A DNA stretch of 64,000 nt, from NCBI GenBank assembly GCA_019634575.1, contig JAHCAY010000001.1:3348001-3412000 (forward strand), given 5' to 3'. Source of the stretch: Candidatus Didemnitutus sp. (GTDB lineage Bacteria > Verrucomicrobiota > Verrucomicrobiia > Opitutales > Opitutaceae). Shown here one piece after another: positions 45,101 to 55,540 of this stretch. The notes beneath the pieces were generated by a model. The model did not search any database. It was not told the origin of the DNA and saw only the letters and a list, made by a program, of their open reading frames with translations. The first letter of the stretch is position 1. Each line of letters begins with the position of its first letter. Position numbers and translations under genes: made by a program.

Positions 45101-45127
45101 GCCGCTGGCATCGTCACCACGCCGTAA
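39104..45127 (+). CDS. Secreted multi-Ig-repeat protein with heparinase/alginate-lyase-like domain
   Basis: 2007 residues. Signal peptide YLPVVLLAVATTLFGAPAARA. Residues ~33-1250 hold 15 beta-sandwich repeats of about 80 residues, 14 of one kind (TINSFAASPATI, TLNWSV, ISPDIGAVTG, TTTYTLTATN) and one different (repeat 11, near 41620-41870). From HPRIWVTPASLPALVARAQA (about 1257) follows an alpha-toroid region and then a beta-rich region (GEVAMRSSWNTDAVWASFQS, EEQFDQGSLAIQRGGVQFLV) of the heparinase II/III / alginate lyase sort. The HxHxD pattern usual there reads AEEQFDQ, so the exact chemistry is open. No CTERM tail is seen. Probably degrades or binds uronic-acid polymers. Confidence 0.85.
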   Translation: MNPISLLRTYLPVVLLAVATTLFGAPAARAALPVIYAFNQSGTGTINVGESVTLNWSVSNGAQVSISPDVGPITGTEVTVTPSATTTYTLTAKNSSGSVSKSKKITVIVPPTVNTLAATPSTVLPGAAVTLAWTGTGATYYTVTTDAGDNLGNVFGTSTKVYPQTSTTYTVTAVNTAGTGARSVPVVVVPPGPKPTISSFSAAPATIAAGQSTTLNWSVSNADSLSISPNIGSVTGTTTTVTPAATTTYTLTAKNLNGSVTKKTTVTVTVAPPTIDSFTATPPAIVAGQSSTLAWSVTGAASLSISPGIGAVTGSSIPVSPSDSTVYTLTATNAGGSVSQTVALAVSQPVPPPTINSFAAQPAVITEGQASTLVWSTDGASEISIAANVGASPGIVTGNSYPVSPAQSTTYTLTARNESGAVTRTASVTVNPPAPAITSFAAAPVTIFPGQSSQLSWSVNGNATLELSPDIGAVSGNARSVSPQATTTYTLTATNAGGSDSKSVTVNVSAPVIGSFTATPATIVTGDATTLAWIVDGASEVSIAANVGASPGVVTGNSHSVSPTQNTVYTLTATNAAGSVTQTVAVTVKPPAPTISAFTASPSTIDQGGTATLSWSAIGATTFSIATDVGNAPGVVTGNSFDVHPSATTNYILTAANETGSVTASVKVTVLDPAPVIRSFVSVPNTITVGETSTLSWDVSGAATLSVEADVGASPGVVTGPAGSYVVKPAATTNYTMTATSPGGVVSHSFTQIIVKAATPAPVINSFAANPASITRGSATTLSWDITGADSISVSPGIGAVTGTSVPASPAATTTYTVTATNVTGSVTRDVVVTVTEPAPVTVQITPSTAQLNTGAAQTFSATVANSTNQNVVWSVVETGGGSITSSGLYTAPAVAGTYHVKAVAAADANASAQATITVSAPAVPAPTIDSFTATPSTIQSGGSATLAWSVTGADTLTISPDIGAVTGNSRSVSPTATTTYTLTATNTTGSVTSTATVTVNASTGPSIDTFTASADSIEVGEAVTLTWTTTKMGSLWMSADAGGDPGSVAPNGSYVAHPQTTTRYTISGWNGDIGAVIYKSVTVRVGPPPTPTINSFAASPATIAIGSSTTLNWSVANADTVTIVADAGTSPGVVTGNSLPVSPTTTTTYTLTASLGSVSATASATVTVTGPTAPVIGAFYAQPAFIKDGESSTLRWTISGADHVSISPDIGEVTGDNYTVTPSATTTYTLSATNDIGTSTRTTVVTIYVPGTGSVTHPRIWVTPASLPALVARAQANDPAWIRLRNACDTYVTWRVAYPDEPNASNTICGGYNYYDYALPSYELSLGYMIAKTVDPTRAALYAAKEREVLLALSDPVHHGFTLKDDGYPIRTYVPALAIGYDWIFETLSDSDRAQIFTEINRWIADYEAGGFGRGYPQGNYFAGYYAAKAIGALATEGENPIGPEMWNDWLTKLHYGFVQPYHQQWMSNGSAPDGWGYGKLETLNMLRPLAAAFTAKGLDLIHDAAHPHDYPDGNVKWVAHFTWPDMKTVSDRGLLYDGDNFTATDADWATQYAGFLRLANANNAPMAQRYALDLRSLQGNNASEPWTDMLLFDASAPTANYRTDLSYHTTGTGEVAMRSSWNTDAVWASFQSGPYVGYPGSAEEQFDQGSLAIQRGGVQFLVNAWGATLRNTPGTDDGNIPANLPPDLTEKERQAHHGEVFNTIYNEVYSTSLDGIGSPRRVFNTYYAVRSAGYYGQGAFTPGTTATTLSRFEEGNDYVLARGANLEGMYYNDHPISLWDRTVVYLRPQLFVVHDRTGVDNPNADNWMAWHVAAAPVEQSAVAGTHRFDVVDTRPGFGGNLYRGRVTTVLPAGHVVKNVDVFDYHKVYRLEVRSGAPTTSNTWLTVFDAAASAAQAGEASPLTAASGALSTASAEGTLIHNSVGSYAVLFSKSATPIAGSFTLTIPTAATYVLVADLAPSTGYSVTATVANGSTTIAFAPGGSFTTTSQGTLKVNVSAAGIVTTP
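39200..42850 (+). repeat. Tandem array of ~240-base Ig-like repeat units
   Basis: About 15 direct repeats inside the 2007-residue gene, recognisable in DNA by recurring ACCACCTACACGCTCACCGC and similar blocks. Units vary between about 230 and 260 bases. Repeats 5, 7, 8, 9 and 14 share an insert GASPG/TSPG VVTG, suggesting they descend from one subtype. Confidence 0.85.
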
Positions 45128-45143
45128 CCTGACGGCCTTTCGG

Positions 45144-45179
45144 CTAGCCCCGCCCGCCTTGCATGGCGGACGGGGCTAG
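45144..45179 (+). terminator. Stem-loop terminator after the repeat protein
   Basis: CTAGCCCCGCCCGCC pairs with GGCGGACGGGGCTAG (one C-A mismatch), loop TTGCAT, followed by TCTATTT. It separates the 2007-residue gene from the sigma factor at 45197. Confidence 0.72.
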
Positions 45180-45196
45180 TCTATTTACAAGGGCGA

Positions 45197-45766
45197 ATGT
45201 CTGACTTCACCCACGTGCTGCGCGCCGCGCAGGAGCAGGACCCGCAAGGCGCGGCGCAGCTCCTGCCGTTGATGTATGAGGAGCTCCGCCACGCTGCCGC
45301 CCTGAAGCTCGCCAAGCAACCCGCCGGCCAGACCTTGCAACCCACCGCGCTCGTGCACGAAGCCTTCCTCAAGCTCCTCGCCGATCCGACCCGCACCTGG
45401 GAAAACCGCCGGCACTTCTTCGCCTCCGCGTCCGAAACCATGCGGCACATCCTCGTCGACCGCGCGCGCCGCAAGGCGGCCGTCCGCCACGGCGGCAAGC
45501 TCGTGCGCGTCGATCTCGACGCCATCCAAGTCGCCGCCGACGCCACCGAAGAAAGCGTCCTCGCGCTCAACGACGCCCTCGAGCGCTTCGCCGCGCTCGA
45601 CCCCGACGCCGCCGAGCTTGTGCGCCTGCGCTTCTTCGGCGGATTCACCTTCACGCAAGCCGCCGAACTGCTCGGCATCTCCGAACGCACCGCCAAGCGC
45701 ACGTGGGCCTACGCCCGCGCCTGGCTGTTCGAGCGGATCCGGGCGGTCGAAACGCCCGCGTCCTGA
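45197..45766 (+). CDS. ECF-type RNA polymerase sigma factor (TIGR02999-like)
   Basis: 189 residues. Region 2 reads LMYEELRHAAALKLA with TLQPTALVHEAFLKLL and RRHFFASASETMRHILVDRA, the hallmark of the TIGR02999 sigma group. Region 4 HTH is FTQAAELLGISERTAKRTWA. This group has no classical anti-sigma gene; in several phyla it sits next to Ser/Thr kinase-TPR proteins, which is exactly the case here (kinase start 2 bases after the stop). Kinase-dependent control of the sigma factor is therefore the likely regulation. A purine-rich AAGGGCGA precedes the start. Confidence 0.93.
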   Translation: MSDFTHVLRAAQEQDPQGAAQLLPLMYEELRHAAALKLAKQPAGQTLQPTALVHEAFLKLLADPTRTWENRRHFFASASETMRHILVDRARRKAAVRHGGKLVRVDLDAIQVAADATEESVLALNDALERFAALDPDAAELVRLRFFGGFTFTQAAELLGISERTAKRTWAYARAWLFERIRAVETPAS

Positions 45767-45768
45767 AA

Positions 45769-48285
<2,517 letters not shown>

Positions 48286-48393
48286 GCTGAGTTCCGCGCA
48301 GGCGCAGGTTGTCGCACTTGGCTTGCGCGGCGCGATCGAAGTTGCGTATCCCAGTGCTCCCGTTGCCACCCATTTCCTGATCCACGCGCCGCC

Positions 48394-50907
48394 ATGCCCA
48401 GCCGGGAAAAAGAGCTCTTTGCCGCCGCCTTGGACCTGCCGCCTGCCGAGCGGAGCGGGTATTTGGCCGGGGCGTGCGGCGGGGACGAGGTGTTGAGGGT
48501 GCGGGTGGAGGGTTTGCTGGCTGCCGCGGAGTCGGCGGGCGATTTTCTGGGCGGCGACGAAGTGGACGTCGGCGAGCAGATCGGCACGCGCATCGGTCCC
48601 TACGTGCTCGCGGAGAAGATCGGCGAAGGCGGCTTCGGCGTCGTCTACCGGGCCGAGCAGGAGCAGCCGATGCGCCGGAGCGTGGCGTTGAAGATCCTGA
48701 AGCTCGGTATGGACACGCGGGCCGTGGTCGCGCGTTTCGAGGCGGAGCGACAGGCGCTCGCGCTGATGAACCACCCGAACATCGCGCGCGTGTTCGACGG
48801 CGGCGCGACACCGGCAGGCCGGCCGTATTTCGTGATGGAGTTGGTCAGCGGCCGGCCGATCACGACGTTCTGCCGCGAAGAACGACTCGGCCTGCGCGCG
48901 CGCCTGGGGATTTTCCTGCAAGTGTGCCGCGCGGTGCAGCACGCGCATCAAAAAGGCATCATCCATCGCGACCTGAAGCCCTCGAACATGCTCGTCGGTC
49001 GCGAAGGCGACCACTTCACCACGAAGGTGATCGACTTCGGCATCGCGAAAGCCGCACGCGCCGACGGCGACCCGCGCACGCAGTATACGCGGCTCAACCT
49101 CTTCGTCGGCACGCCCGACTACATGAGCCCCGAGCAGCTCGACGGCGCGACCGGCGACATCGACACGCGCAGCGACGTGTTCAGTTTGGGCGCGGTCCTC
49201 TACGAATTGTTGACGGGAGCGCCGCCGTTCGATCCGCGGTCGCTACGGGACGGGAGCACGCCGCCGATGCAGCACCTGCTGAAACGGACGGAGCCGCAGG
49301 CACCCTCGCAGCGGCTGCGCGCGCTGGGCGATGCGGCGCGGAGCCGGGCGGCGGCGGAGCGCGGGCTGGCTCCGGAGCGGTTGGTGGCGGAACTCAAAGG
49401 CGACCTCGACCAGATCGTGCTCAAATGCCTCGAGCCGGCGCGGAGCCGCCGCTACGACAGCGTGGAGAATCTGGCGCGCGACGTGGACAACTTCCTGTGT
49501 TGCGAGCCGGTGAGCGCGCGGCCGGCGACGCTGAGGTATCGCGCGGGCAAGTTCACGCGGCGCCACGCGCTGGCCGTGGCGATCAGCGGCGGGGCGTTGC
49601 TCGCGCTCGGGGCGGTCGTCGGTTTCTACACCTACCGCCTCGCCGCGGAGCGCGACCTCGCCAAAAACGCCGCGCGGCGCGCGGAGGGTGTGAGCGCGTT
49701 GCTCATCGCGCAGCTGGACTCCTCCGACCCCTACCATGTGCCGAAGCCGGACGAGCAGGCCGAGTTGCTGGCCCGGGTGCGGACCGATCTCGCGGCCGAT
49801 CCAGCCGCACGCCTCGACATCCTCAGTTCCGTGGGTCGCGTGCTCTTGCGCCGCGGGCAGCACACGCCGGCGCAAGCCGTGCTCGAAGAGGCGGTGGCGG
49901 CTGGGCGCGAGGTCGGACATCCCTTGCCCTATTTCGGACAAGCCTTGAACGACCTCGGTGTGCTCCATCGCGAGCGTGCCGACTTCGGGACCGCGCGCCG
50001 CTTTCTCGAGGAAGCGGTGCGCGTGCGCCATCAACTCCTCGCGGAAGTGGGACCCAACGACGAAGCGGTCTCCTTGGTGGAGCTCGGGCGCACCTGCATC
50101 GCCGTCGACGAATTCGAACGCGCCGAGTCGCTCTACCAGCGCGCACTGCACCTGCGCCGGCTCGCCTACGGGAGCGAGCATCGCGAAGTTGCCACGAACC
50201 TCGACGACGTGGCCGAAGTCGAGTGGCTCCTCGGGCACGTGGACAACGCAGCGATCTTGGCGCGCCAGAGCCACGAGATGTTCGGGCGCACGGTGGGGAA
50301 GGAGCATCCGAATTTCTCCACCAGCGAGGTTTTCCTGGCGCGGGTCTGCGCGGACGCCGGCGATCTCGCAGGTGCCGAGGAGATGGCGCGCGATGCGATG
50401 GTGCGGCTCCGTCGAGTGCTTGGCCCGCGGCACTGGCGAACGGTGCGGGCCGGCGGATTTCTCGGCGTTGTCTGGCGCCTGCAAAATCGTCTCGATGAAG
50501 CGGAGCAGGCCGCCCGCGACACGGTCGGGCAACTGCGAGATCTTCCCGCCGTCGATCCGACCTTGCTCGCGCAAGCCGAATGCGAACTCGCGCACGTGCT
50601 CCTCCAGCGGGCTGACGGTCGCGGCGCGGAGCCGTTGCTGCGCGCCGCACTGGCCCGACAGGAGAAGGCGTATCCGGCAGCGAGTTGGCGCCTGGCCGTG
50701 ACCCAAAGCCTGCTCGCCGAAGCGCTCCTCCAGCAGCGCCGCTGGGCCGAAGCCGAGCCGCTGCTCCTCGCTGCGCACGCGATCCTGCCCGACATCGCCG
50801 GCCCGCGCGGCGGGGAAACCAAGGCCACCCGCGAGCGCCTCGTCCGTCTTTACCAAGGCATGGGCAAACCGGAGCTCGCCACGCCGTTCGCTCCGCGCCA
50901 GTCCTGA
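48394..50907 (+). CDS. Transmembrane Ser/Thr protein kinase with TPR domain, paralogue 2
   Basis: 837 residues. Same architecture as paralogue 1: N-terminal MPSREKELFAAALDLPPAER, kinase with HRDLKPSN and GTPDYMSPEQ, TM near 393-415 (ISGGALLALGAVVGFYTY), TPR region. The kinase domain DNA is almost identical to paralogue 1 up to 49182, then diverges abruptly; the last ~45 codons are near-identical again. The TPR part is clearly different, so input specificity is probably different while the kinase output is shared. Separated from paralogue 1 by 108 bases with no clear terminator. Confidence 0.93.
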   Translation: MPSREKELFAAALDLPPAERSGYLAGACGGDEVLRVRVEGLLAAAESAGDFLGGDEVDVGEQIGTRIGPYVLAEKIGEGGFGVVYRAEQEQPMRRSVALKILKLGMDTRAVVARFEAERQALALMNHPNIARVFDGGATPAGRPYFVMELVSGRPITTFCREERLGLRARLGIFLQVCRAVQHAHQKGIIHRDLKPSNMLVGREGDHFTTKVIDFGIAKAARADGDPRTQYTRLNLFVGTPDYMSPEQLDGATGDIDTRSDVFSLGAVLYELLTGAPPFDPRSLRDGSTPPMQHLLKRTEPQAPSQRLRALGDAARSRAAAERGLAPERLVAELKGDLDQIVLKCLEPARSRRYDSVENLARDVDNFLCCEPVSARPATLRYRAGKFTRRHALAVAISGGALLALGAVVGFYTYRLAAERDLAKNAARRAEGVSALLIAQLDSSDPYHVPKPDEQAELLARVRTDLAADPAARLDILSSVGRVLLRRGQHTPAQAVLEEAVAAGREVGHPLPYFGQALNDLGVLHRERADFGTARRFLEEAVRVRHQLLAEVGPNDEAVSLVELGRTCIAVDEFERAESLYQRALHLRRLAYGSEHREVATNLDDVAEVEWLLGHVDNAAILARQSHEMFGRTVGKEHPNFSTSEVFLARVCADAGDLAGAEEMARDAMVRLRRVLGPRHWRTVRAGGFLGVVWRLQNRLDEAEQAARDTVGQLRDLPAVDPTLLAQAECELAHVLLQRADGRGAEPLLRAALARQEKAYPAASWRLAVTQSLLAEALLQQRRWAEAEPLLLAAHAILPDIAGPRGGETKATRERLVRLYQGMGKPELATPFAPRQS
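48550..49182. repeat. Gene-conversion tract between kinases 1 and 2 (second copy)
   Basis: Partner of 45925-46557. A second near-identical block joins the 3' ends (about 48091-48219 with 50710-50841). Confidence 0.8.
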
Positions 50908-50922
50908 AGTTGCTCTGCGACC

Positions 50923-53430
50923 ATGCGCAATCGCGAACACGAAATTTTCGGAATCGCCTGCGAACTTCAGGGATCGCAACGCGCCGCGTTTGTCGAGGAG
51001 ACGTGCGGCGAGGACGGCACGCTGCGGGCGCGCGTGGAAGCGCTGCTGGCGGCGGCCGATGCGGCCGGCACCTTCCTGGGTGGGGACGAAGTGGAAATCG
51101 GCGAGGGCCCCGGAACGAGGATCGGACCCTACGTGTTGGAGGAGAAGCTCGGCGAAGGCGGCTTCGGCGTCGTCTACCGGGCCGAGCAGGAACAGCCGAT
51201 GCGGCGCAGCGTGGCGCTCAAAATCATCAAGCTGGGCATGGACACGCGGGCGGTGGTGGCACGCTTTGAGGCGGAGCGGCAGGCGCTGGCCTTGATGGAC
51301 CACCCGCACATCGCGCGCGTGTTCGACGGTGGCGCGACGCCGTCGGGCCGGCCGTATTTCGTGATGGAGCTGGTCAGCGGCCGGCCGATCACGACGTTCT
51401 GTCGCGAAGAGCGACTCGGTCTGCGCGCGCGGCTGGGGATTTTCCTGCAGGTCTGCCGCGCGGTGCAGCACGCGCACCAGAAGGGCATCATCCATCGCGA
51501 CCTGAAGCCCTCGAACATGCTCGTCAGCCGCGACGGCCAGCATTTCGTCGCGAAAGTGATCGATTTCGGCATCGCCAAAGCCGCGGGCGGGCGCGGCGTC
51601 GAGCCCACTTCGTTCACCCGGCTCAACCTCTTCGTCGGCACGCCGGCCTACATGAGTCCGGAGCAGCTCTACGGCGCCAGCGGCGGCATCGATACGCGCA
51701 GCGACGTCTTCAGCCTCGGGGCCGTGCTCCACGAATTGCTGGTGGGGTTGCCGCCGTTCGATCCACCACCGCTGCCCGACGGCAGCACGGCGCCGCTGCA
51801 ACATCTGCTCCGGCGTCCGGCACCGGTGCCGCCCTCGCAGCGCTTTCGCGCACTCGGCGATGCGGCGCGCCTCCGCCTGGCCGCCGCCCGCAACCTCTCG
51901 CCGGCGAAACTCGCCGCCGAACTGCACGGCGATCTCGACCAGATCGTGCTCAAGTCTCTCGAGACCGACCGGGCGCACCGCTACGACAGCGCGGAGGATT
52001 TGGCCCGGGATATCCTGAACTTCATGCGCGACGAGCCGGTGAGCGCGCAAGCCCCCACGATGGCCTACCGCTGCGCGAAGTTCGTGCGCCGGCACACCTC
52101 GGCGGTGCTCGCGGTGCTCGCTGGCTTCGCGGTGCTCGGGTCCCTCACCGGATACTACGCCCATCGTATCGCCGCCGAGCGCGACCGCGCGCGCTTGTCG
52201 GCGCAACGCGCCGCGCGCGTCAGCGGGCTGCTGACCGGCCTGCTCGCCGCGCCCGACCCGTTCCGGGCGCCGACCAAGGGCGACCCGATGGCCGGATTGT
52301 TTGCGAGCACGGTGGAACAGGCGAAACGCGAGCTGGCGGACGAGCCGGCGCTGCGCCTCCAGGTGCTCGCTGCGGTCGGGCGCGTCTACCTCCGGCTGGG
52401 CAATCATCGGGAGGCGCGCGCCGCGTTGACCGAGGCGCTCGCCACCGGCGTGCGCGACGAGAACTACACCGACGCTCTCGTGCAGATGGGCGTGCTCGCC
52501 CGGGAGGAAATGGATTTCGGCCCGGCGAAAGACTATCTCACCGAAGCACTCAGTCGCCATCGCGCCGTTCCCAACGCGGACCCGCTAGCTCTCACGTTGA
52601 TCCTGATCGAACTCGGCCGTGTGCAGCTGGCACTCGACGAGTTCGAGACCGCGGCGGAAACGTTTCGCGCCTTGCTGGAGATTCATCGCAAGTTCGGCGG
52701 CGAGGAAAACGATGTGGCGGTTACCTGCTTCTGTCTCTCGCAGGCGCTTTGGTATCAGGGCCAACTCGCAGAGGCGCATGCCTACGGGATGCGAGGCTAC
52801 GAAATCACCCGTCGCGTATTGGGCGGCGCGCATCCGAACACTGCTTTGTCGCTGGCCGGCCTCGCGCTGACCGAGCGCGAGTTGGGCGACTTCGCCGCCG
52901 CGGATCGGCGCTATGCGGAAGCGCTGCCGATTCTCCGTCAGGCCCTCGGTTCCCAGTGGCGCACGGCGCGGCTGATGGGGCAGATCGCCGGTCTGCGCTC
53001 GCGTGAAGGGCGTCTGGACGAGGCGGACGCGCTGCTGCGGGAAGCGCAGGGCATGGCGCAGGCGAACGCCGAGGATGCCCGCATCCTCGAACCGGATCTG
53101 AAAATCGAGGCCGGGCGCGTGCAGGTTTTGCGGCACGCCGGCGCGGCGGCGGAACCGCTGCTGCGTGACGCCTTGGTGCTCTTGCGGCGCTCTTATCCCG
53201 AAGGCAGTTGGCGCGTCTGCGCGGTCAAGAGCTTGCTCGGCTCGGCGCTGACCGATCTCGGACGTTACGCCGAGGCGGAGACCTTGTTGAAAGAGGCGGA
53301 ACGCGGACTGCCGGTCATCGCCGGGCCGTGCGGAAACGAGACGGCCCCGAATCGCGAGCGCCTCGCACGCCTGTATGCCGCCTGGGGCAAGACCGACCTC
53401 GCCGCGCGCTACGCGCCGCCGTCGCAATAG
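50923..53430 (+). CDS. Transmembrane Ser/Thr protein kinase with TPR domain, paralogue 3
   Basis: 835 residues, 15 bases after paralogue 2. Kinase motifs complete (GEGGFGVVY, VALKIIKLG, HRDLKPSN, DFG, GTPAYMSPEQ). TM near 393-415 (VLAVLAGFAVLGSLTGYYA) and TPR region with many Glu/Ala-rich helices. More diverged from 1 and 2 along the whole length, including the activation segment (PAYMSPEQLYGASGG) and the C-terminus, so it is the oldest branch of the trio or escaped conversion. Last gene of the sigma-kinase run. Confidence 0.93.
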   Translation: MRNREHEIFGIACELQGSQRAAFVEETCGEDGTLRARVEALLAAADAAGTFLGGDEVEIGEGPGTRIGPYVLEEKLGEGGFGVVYRAEQEQPMRRSVALKIIKLGMDTRAVVARFEAERQALALMDHPHIARVFDGGATPSGRPYFVMELVSGRPITTFCREERLGLRARLGIFLQVCRAVQHAHQKGIIHRDLKPSNMLVSRDGQHFVAKVIDFGIAKAAGGRGVEPTSFTRLNLFVGTPAYMSPEQLYGASGGIDTRSDVFSLGAVLHELLVGLPPFDPPPLPDGSTAPLQHLLRRPAPVPPSQRFRALGDAARLRLAAARNLSPAKLAAELHGDLDQIVLKSLETDRAHRYDSAEDLARDILNFMRDEPVSAQAPTMAYRCAKFVRRHTSAVLAVLAGFAVLGSLTGYYAHRIAAERDRARLSAQRAARVSGLLTGLLAAPDPFRAPTKGDPMAGLFASTVEQAKRELADEPALRLQVLAAVGRVYLRLGNHREARAALTEALATGVRDENYTDALVQMGVLAREEMDFGPAKDYLTEALSRHRAVPNADPLALTLILIELGRVQLALDEFETAAETFRALLEIHRKFGGEENDVAVTCFCLSQALWYQGQLAEAHAYGMRGYEITRRVLGGAHPNTALSLAGLALTERELGDFAAADRRYAEALPILRQALGSQWRTARLMGQIAGLRSREGRLDEADALLREAQGMAQANAEDARILEPDLKIEAGRVQVLRHAGAAAEPLLRDALVLLRRSYPEGSWRVCAVKSLLGSALTDLGRYAEAETLLKEAERGLPVIAGPCGNETAPNRERLARLYAAWGKTDLAARYAPPSQ

Positions 53431-53446
53431 CCCAGGCGGCGGCGAA

Positions 53447-54772
53447 TCAGGAAATCAGGTCCTGCACCAGCGGCTCCTGCGTCGGCGCGGTGGCCGCGAA
53501 CTTGATGCCTTCGCGGATGAGCGCCTCGGCGCGGGCGGCTTTCTCGTCGTCGTTCACGTGCAAGGTGCAGAGGCGCGTGCCGGGCGCGACGGGTTCGCCG
53601 ATCTTGATCAGGTCCGCGATGCCGACGGCGTGGTCGACCTTGTCGGTGACCGCGGCGCGGCCGCCGCCGAGCGCCATGATGGCGTGACCGCACTTGAGGG
53701 CGTCGACTTCGCTGACGAAGCCGCTCGCGCCGGCCGGCGCAGTGACAGCATAGATGCGCTTCGCCGTCGGGAGAATGGTGTAGTCGTCGACGACGCGCGG
53801 GTCGCCGCCCTGGGCGATGCACATCTCGCGGAATTTCTGGAGCGCGCTGCCGTTGGCGATGGCGGCTTCCATTTTCTTCTGCGCCTCGGCCTCGTTTTGC
53901 GCGACACCGGCGAGGATGAGCATGTGGCCGGTGAGCGCGTAAGTGACTTCCATCAGGTCGGCCGGGCCGCGGCCCTTGAGGCATTCGACGGATTCGATGA
54001 CCTCCGTCGTGTGGCCGGCGCAGCGACCGAGCGGCTGGTTCATCGCGGTGAGGAGCGCGCGGACGGGTTTGCCGCCGGCCTTGCCGGTGCCGACCATCGC
54101 GCGGGCGAGCGCGAGCGCGTCGTCCTTTTTCTTCATGAACGCGCCCTTGCCGAACTTCACGTCGAGCACGAGCGAGTCGATGCCTTCGGCGAGTTTCTTC
54201 GACATGATGCTGGCGCAAATCAGCGGGATGCATTCGACGGTGCCCGTGACGTCGCGCAACGAGTAGAGTTTGCGGTCGGCGGGCACGACTTTCGGCGTCT
54301 GGCCGATCATGGCCATGCCGACTTTTTGGAGGATGGCGCGGAATTCCGGCACGTCGAGCTGCACGCGGAAGCCGGGGATCGCCTCGAGCTTGTCGAGCGT
54401 GCCGCCGGTGTGGCCGAGGCCGCGGCCGGACATCATCGGCACGAGCACGCCGCAGGCGGCGGCGAGCGGGGCGAGGATGAGCGAGACCTTGTCGCCGACG
54501 CCGCCGGTGGAGTGCTTGTCGACCTTGGCGGCGGGGAAATCGCGGAGATCGATCACGTCGCCGGAGCGCATCATGGCGTCGGTCAGCCACGCGGTTTCCT
54601 GGGGCGTCATGCCGCGAAGGAAAATGGCCATCAACAGCGCCGTGGCCTGGTAGTCGGCGAACTGGCCGTTCACGACGCCGGCGGCGAAGAATTCGATCTC
54701 GTCTTTGGTCAGCGCGGCGCCGTCGCGCTTCTTGATGATGATGTCTTGGGGGAAGAACGCAGCCTTGCTCAT
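53447..54772 (-). CDS. deoA: Pyrimidine-nucleoside / thymidine phosphorylase
   Basis: 441 residues. Phosphorolysis of thymidine or uridine to base and (deoxy)ribose-1-phosphate. Family signature SGRGLGHTGGTLDKLEAIPG, phosphate-binding KVDKHSTGGVGDKVSL, and substrate residues in RDVTGTVECIPL. N-terminus KKRDGAALTKDEIEFFAAG is closer to the Gram-positive Pdp type than to E. coli DeoA, so the enzyme may accept uridine too. Start ATG 54772. Acts in the same salvage route as cdd at 15270. A perfect palindrome lies 73-91 bases upstream. Confidence 0.94.
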   Translation of the reverse strand: MSKAAFFPQDIIIKKRDGAALTKDEIEFFAAGVVNGQFADYQATALLMAIFLRGMTPQETAWLTDAMMRSGDVIDLRDFPAAKVDKHSTGGVGDKVSLILAPLAAACGVLVPMMSGRGLGHTGGTLDKLEAIPGFRVQLDVPEFRAILQKVGMAMIGQTPKVVPADRKLYSLRDVTGTVECIPLICASIMSKKLAEGIDSLVLDVKFGKGAFMKKKDDALALARAMVGTGKAGGKPVRALLTAMNQPLGRCAGHTTEVIESVECLKGRGPADLMEVTYALTGHMLILAGVAQNEAEAQKKMEAAIANGSALQKFREMCIAQGGDPRVVDDYTILPTAKRIYAVTAPAGASGFVSEVDALKCGHAIMALGGGRAAVTDKVDHAVGIADLIKIGEPVAPGTRLCTLHVNDDEKAARAEALIREGIKFAATAPTQEPLVQDLIS

Positions 54773-54844
54773 GGGGCGGCGAGTGAACCGCAGTATGACG
54801 CGGGCGTCGAGGGGGTTTTAGCCCGGCTCGTCGGCCGGCCGCAT

Positions 54845-54863
54845 TGTCACCTAATAGGTGACA
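54845..54863. promoter_or_regulatory. 19-bp perfect palindrome upstream of the nucleoside phosphorylase
   Basis: TGTCACCTA-A-TAGGTGACA, 9-bp arms around one base. It lies between the phosphorylase start and the 3' end of the membrane-protein gene. No T run on either side, so an operator is more likely than a terminator. Confidence 0.55.
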
Positions 54864-54878
54864 CTTTCGGCGGCGCGC

Positions 54879-55412
54879 TCAACGGCCGTTCAGCGCCTCG
54901 GAGATCGCGGCGCGGTGGCGGCGGTAGAACCACGCGAGTCCGCCCTGATAGAGCGTGCTCACGAAGATGAGCACGGTGCAGACGAGAAAGTTCATCGTGC
55001 GCAGCAGGAGCACGCGGTCCGTTTCGACGTCGAGGCCGCTCTGCTTCAGCTGCGCGTCGATCTGGTCGCGCGCCTCGGCCGGCAGCTCCGCCCAATACGT
55101 CACAGCGTTGAAATGCTGCAGTCGCCACAGCACATAGCCGGCGATCACGGTGTAGAGGCAGCCTTGCGCACCGAGCAGCCATTGCAGCCCGCCGAGATCG
55201 CGGTCGCGCAGGCGCTGATGCCCGTGCCATTCCATGCCGCCCGCGACGAGGGCGAGGAGCGAGAAGCCGCACATGATCCAATCCTGCTGCGTGCCGCTGA
55301 CGAGGAGACTCGCGCCGGCGCAGACCAGCACGCCGAGCGCGTCCGCGCGCGCGACGCCCAGCACCTTTTCGAGGCGTTGTTCGGGTAGGAGCGGCGGTGT
55401 GACGCGGGACAT
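54879..55412 (-). CDS. Small integral membrane protein
   Basis: 177 residues from ATG 55412; ATG 55424 is an alternative. About four hydrophobic helices (ALGVLVCAGASLLVSG, WIMCGFSLLALVAGGMEW, LLGAQGCLYTVIAGYVLW, NFLVCTVLIFVSTLYQGGLA) and a ~35-residue hydrophilic loop (ELPAEARDQIDAQLKQSGLD). C-terminal YRRHRAAI is probably cytoplasmic. I do not recognise the family. Divergent from hrpA with 128 bases between. Confidence 0.75.
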   Translation of the reverse strand: MSRVTPPLLPEQRLEKVLGVARADALGVLVCAGASLLVSGTQQDWIMCGFSLLALVAGGMEWHGHQRLRDRDLGGLQWLLGAQGCLYTVIAGYVLWRLQHFNAVTYWAELPAEARDQIDAQLKQSGLDVETDRVLLLRTMNFLVCTVLIFVSTLYQGGLAWFYRRHRAAISEALNGR

Positions 55413-55540
55413 GCGGACCGTCATCGATGGGCGGCGCCGTCGTGCCTGCCAAGCGCGATATTGGTCCGGCGGGCGGCCGGGAGCCGATTTTTCATGCCTC
55501 GACGCGGCAACGTTCGCGCTTTCACTCTGTCTGTTCGCGC

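Noticed and set aside
49243..52560. 1105-residue antisense frame across kinases 2 and 3
   Set aside because: The sense strand carries complete kinase motifs; the antisense product has only Arg/His-rich low-complexity sequence and spans two genes.
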